Shown piece by piece: positions 63,922 through 64,000 of a stretch of DNA of 64,000 nt. Numbering within the stretch: the first letter of the stretch is position 1; each line of letters opens with the position of its first letter. The stretch is from Blastopirellula marina (lineage in GTDB: Bacteria; Planctomycetota; Planctomycetia; Pirellulales; Pirellulaceae). Made by a program: the position numbers and the translations under genes. The notes below the pieces were generated by a model. It was not told where the DNA came from, did no database searches, and saw nothing but the letters and a program-made list of their open reading frames with translations. Where the stretch lies: assembly GCF_002967765.1 (NCBI RefSeq), contig NZ_PUHY01000010.1, positions 124,001-188,000 on the forward strand, read 5' to 3'.

Positions 63922-63953
63922 GCTGGAATGCGCTTTCGCTTATTCCAGCCTAC
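63922..63953 (-). repeat. REP hairpin upstream of the RAYT gene
   Basis: The sequence runs GCTGGAATGCGCTTTCGCTT and continues to TATTCCAGCCTAC; the stem is GCTGGAAT/ATTCCAGC with an inner GCG/CGC. It is the inverted counterpart of 63258-63289. Confidence 0.82.
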
Positions 63954-64000
63954 GTAATTACCGGCCTACCACATCTTACCCATCAATTCACTGCGTCTAA

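Noticed and set aside
1-64000. CRISPR array, rRNA operon or prophage
   Set aside because: No regularly spaced short repeats, no rRNA signature sequences and no phage structural genes were seen.

Overview
The window looks like chromosome of a planctomycete of the Pirellulaceae (Blastopirellula/Bremerella type). This rests on several lineage markers: a giant exported protein with an LEPR-XLL-like N-terminus and dockerin repeats, a DUF1559 prepilin-like protein next to a small carboxypeptidase-regulatory-like lipoprotein, an MfnB-type enzyme of methanofuran-linked C1 metabolism, many small membrane proteins with an N-terminal NPFxSP motif, and a Ser/Thr kinase fused to a tubulin-like domain. Coding is dense on both strands, base composition is moderate, and no rRNA, CRISPR array or prophage was seen.

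Layout. 1-7.4 kb: NHL/SMP-30-like secreted protein (partial), RNase D, NhaD/CitM-type antiporter, mfnB, two small conserved proteins and an AarF/UbiB kinase. 7.5-15.6 kb: a chemotaxis cluster (cheW, soluble tandem-PAS receptor, cheR, two-Hpt cheA, cheC, with divergent cheY). 15.6-23.7 kb: STN-domain protein, TPR protein, glpD-glpK with a small membrane protein, and two tandem rhomboid paralogues. 23.7-27.3 kb: thioredoxin/YHS-like secreted protein, then rho behind a 0.9 kb leader with stacked hairpins. 27.2-32.7 kb: an eight-gene, mostly overlapping minus-strand operon of small membrane proteins ending in a COG1964-like radical SAM enzyme and a divergent Lgt homologue. 32.8-33.2 kb: tRNA-Ser(GGA) and tRNA-Arg(CCT). 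33.4-42.1 kb: one 2,904-residue repeat protein. 42.6-47.6 kb: DUF1559/lipoprotein pair, a MITE-like element, and small accessory genes (HTH-SnoaL, YCII, VOC). 47.6-54.2 kb: SLC13 permease, MscS channel, cobalamin adenosyltransferase and cardiolipin synthase. 54.4-63.2 kb: Pro-rich lipoprotein, kinase-tubulin fusion, FHA-degenerate-EAL protein and divergent REC-degenerate-GGDEF-CBS protein. 63.2-64 kb: a RAYT transposase between inverted REP hairpins.

Two sets of neighbours look like little-described systems. One is the operon in which a radical SAM enzyme with extra cysteine clusters is coupled to an Lgt-like protein with altered active-site residues and a run of small membrane proteins; this suggests lipid or lipoprotein modification. 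The other is the kinase-tubulin / FHA-EAL-like / REC-GGDEF-like-CBS trio, in which every enzymatic c-di-GMP or receiver signature appears eroded; this suggests a signalling scaffold coupled to a tubulin-like GTPase module. A third point of interest is a short dispersed element whose termini (TTARCAG...TGTTGA) supply the stop codons of adjoining genes at two separate places. All functions are read from sequence by eye; no database search was run.
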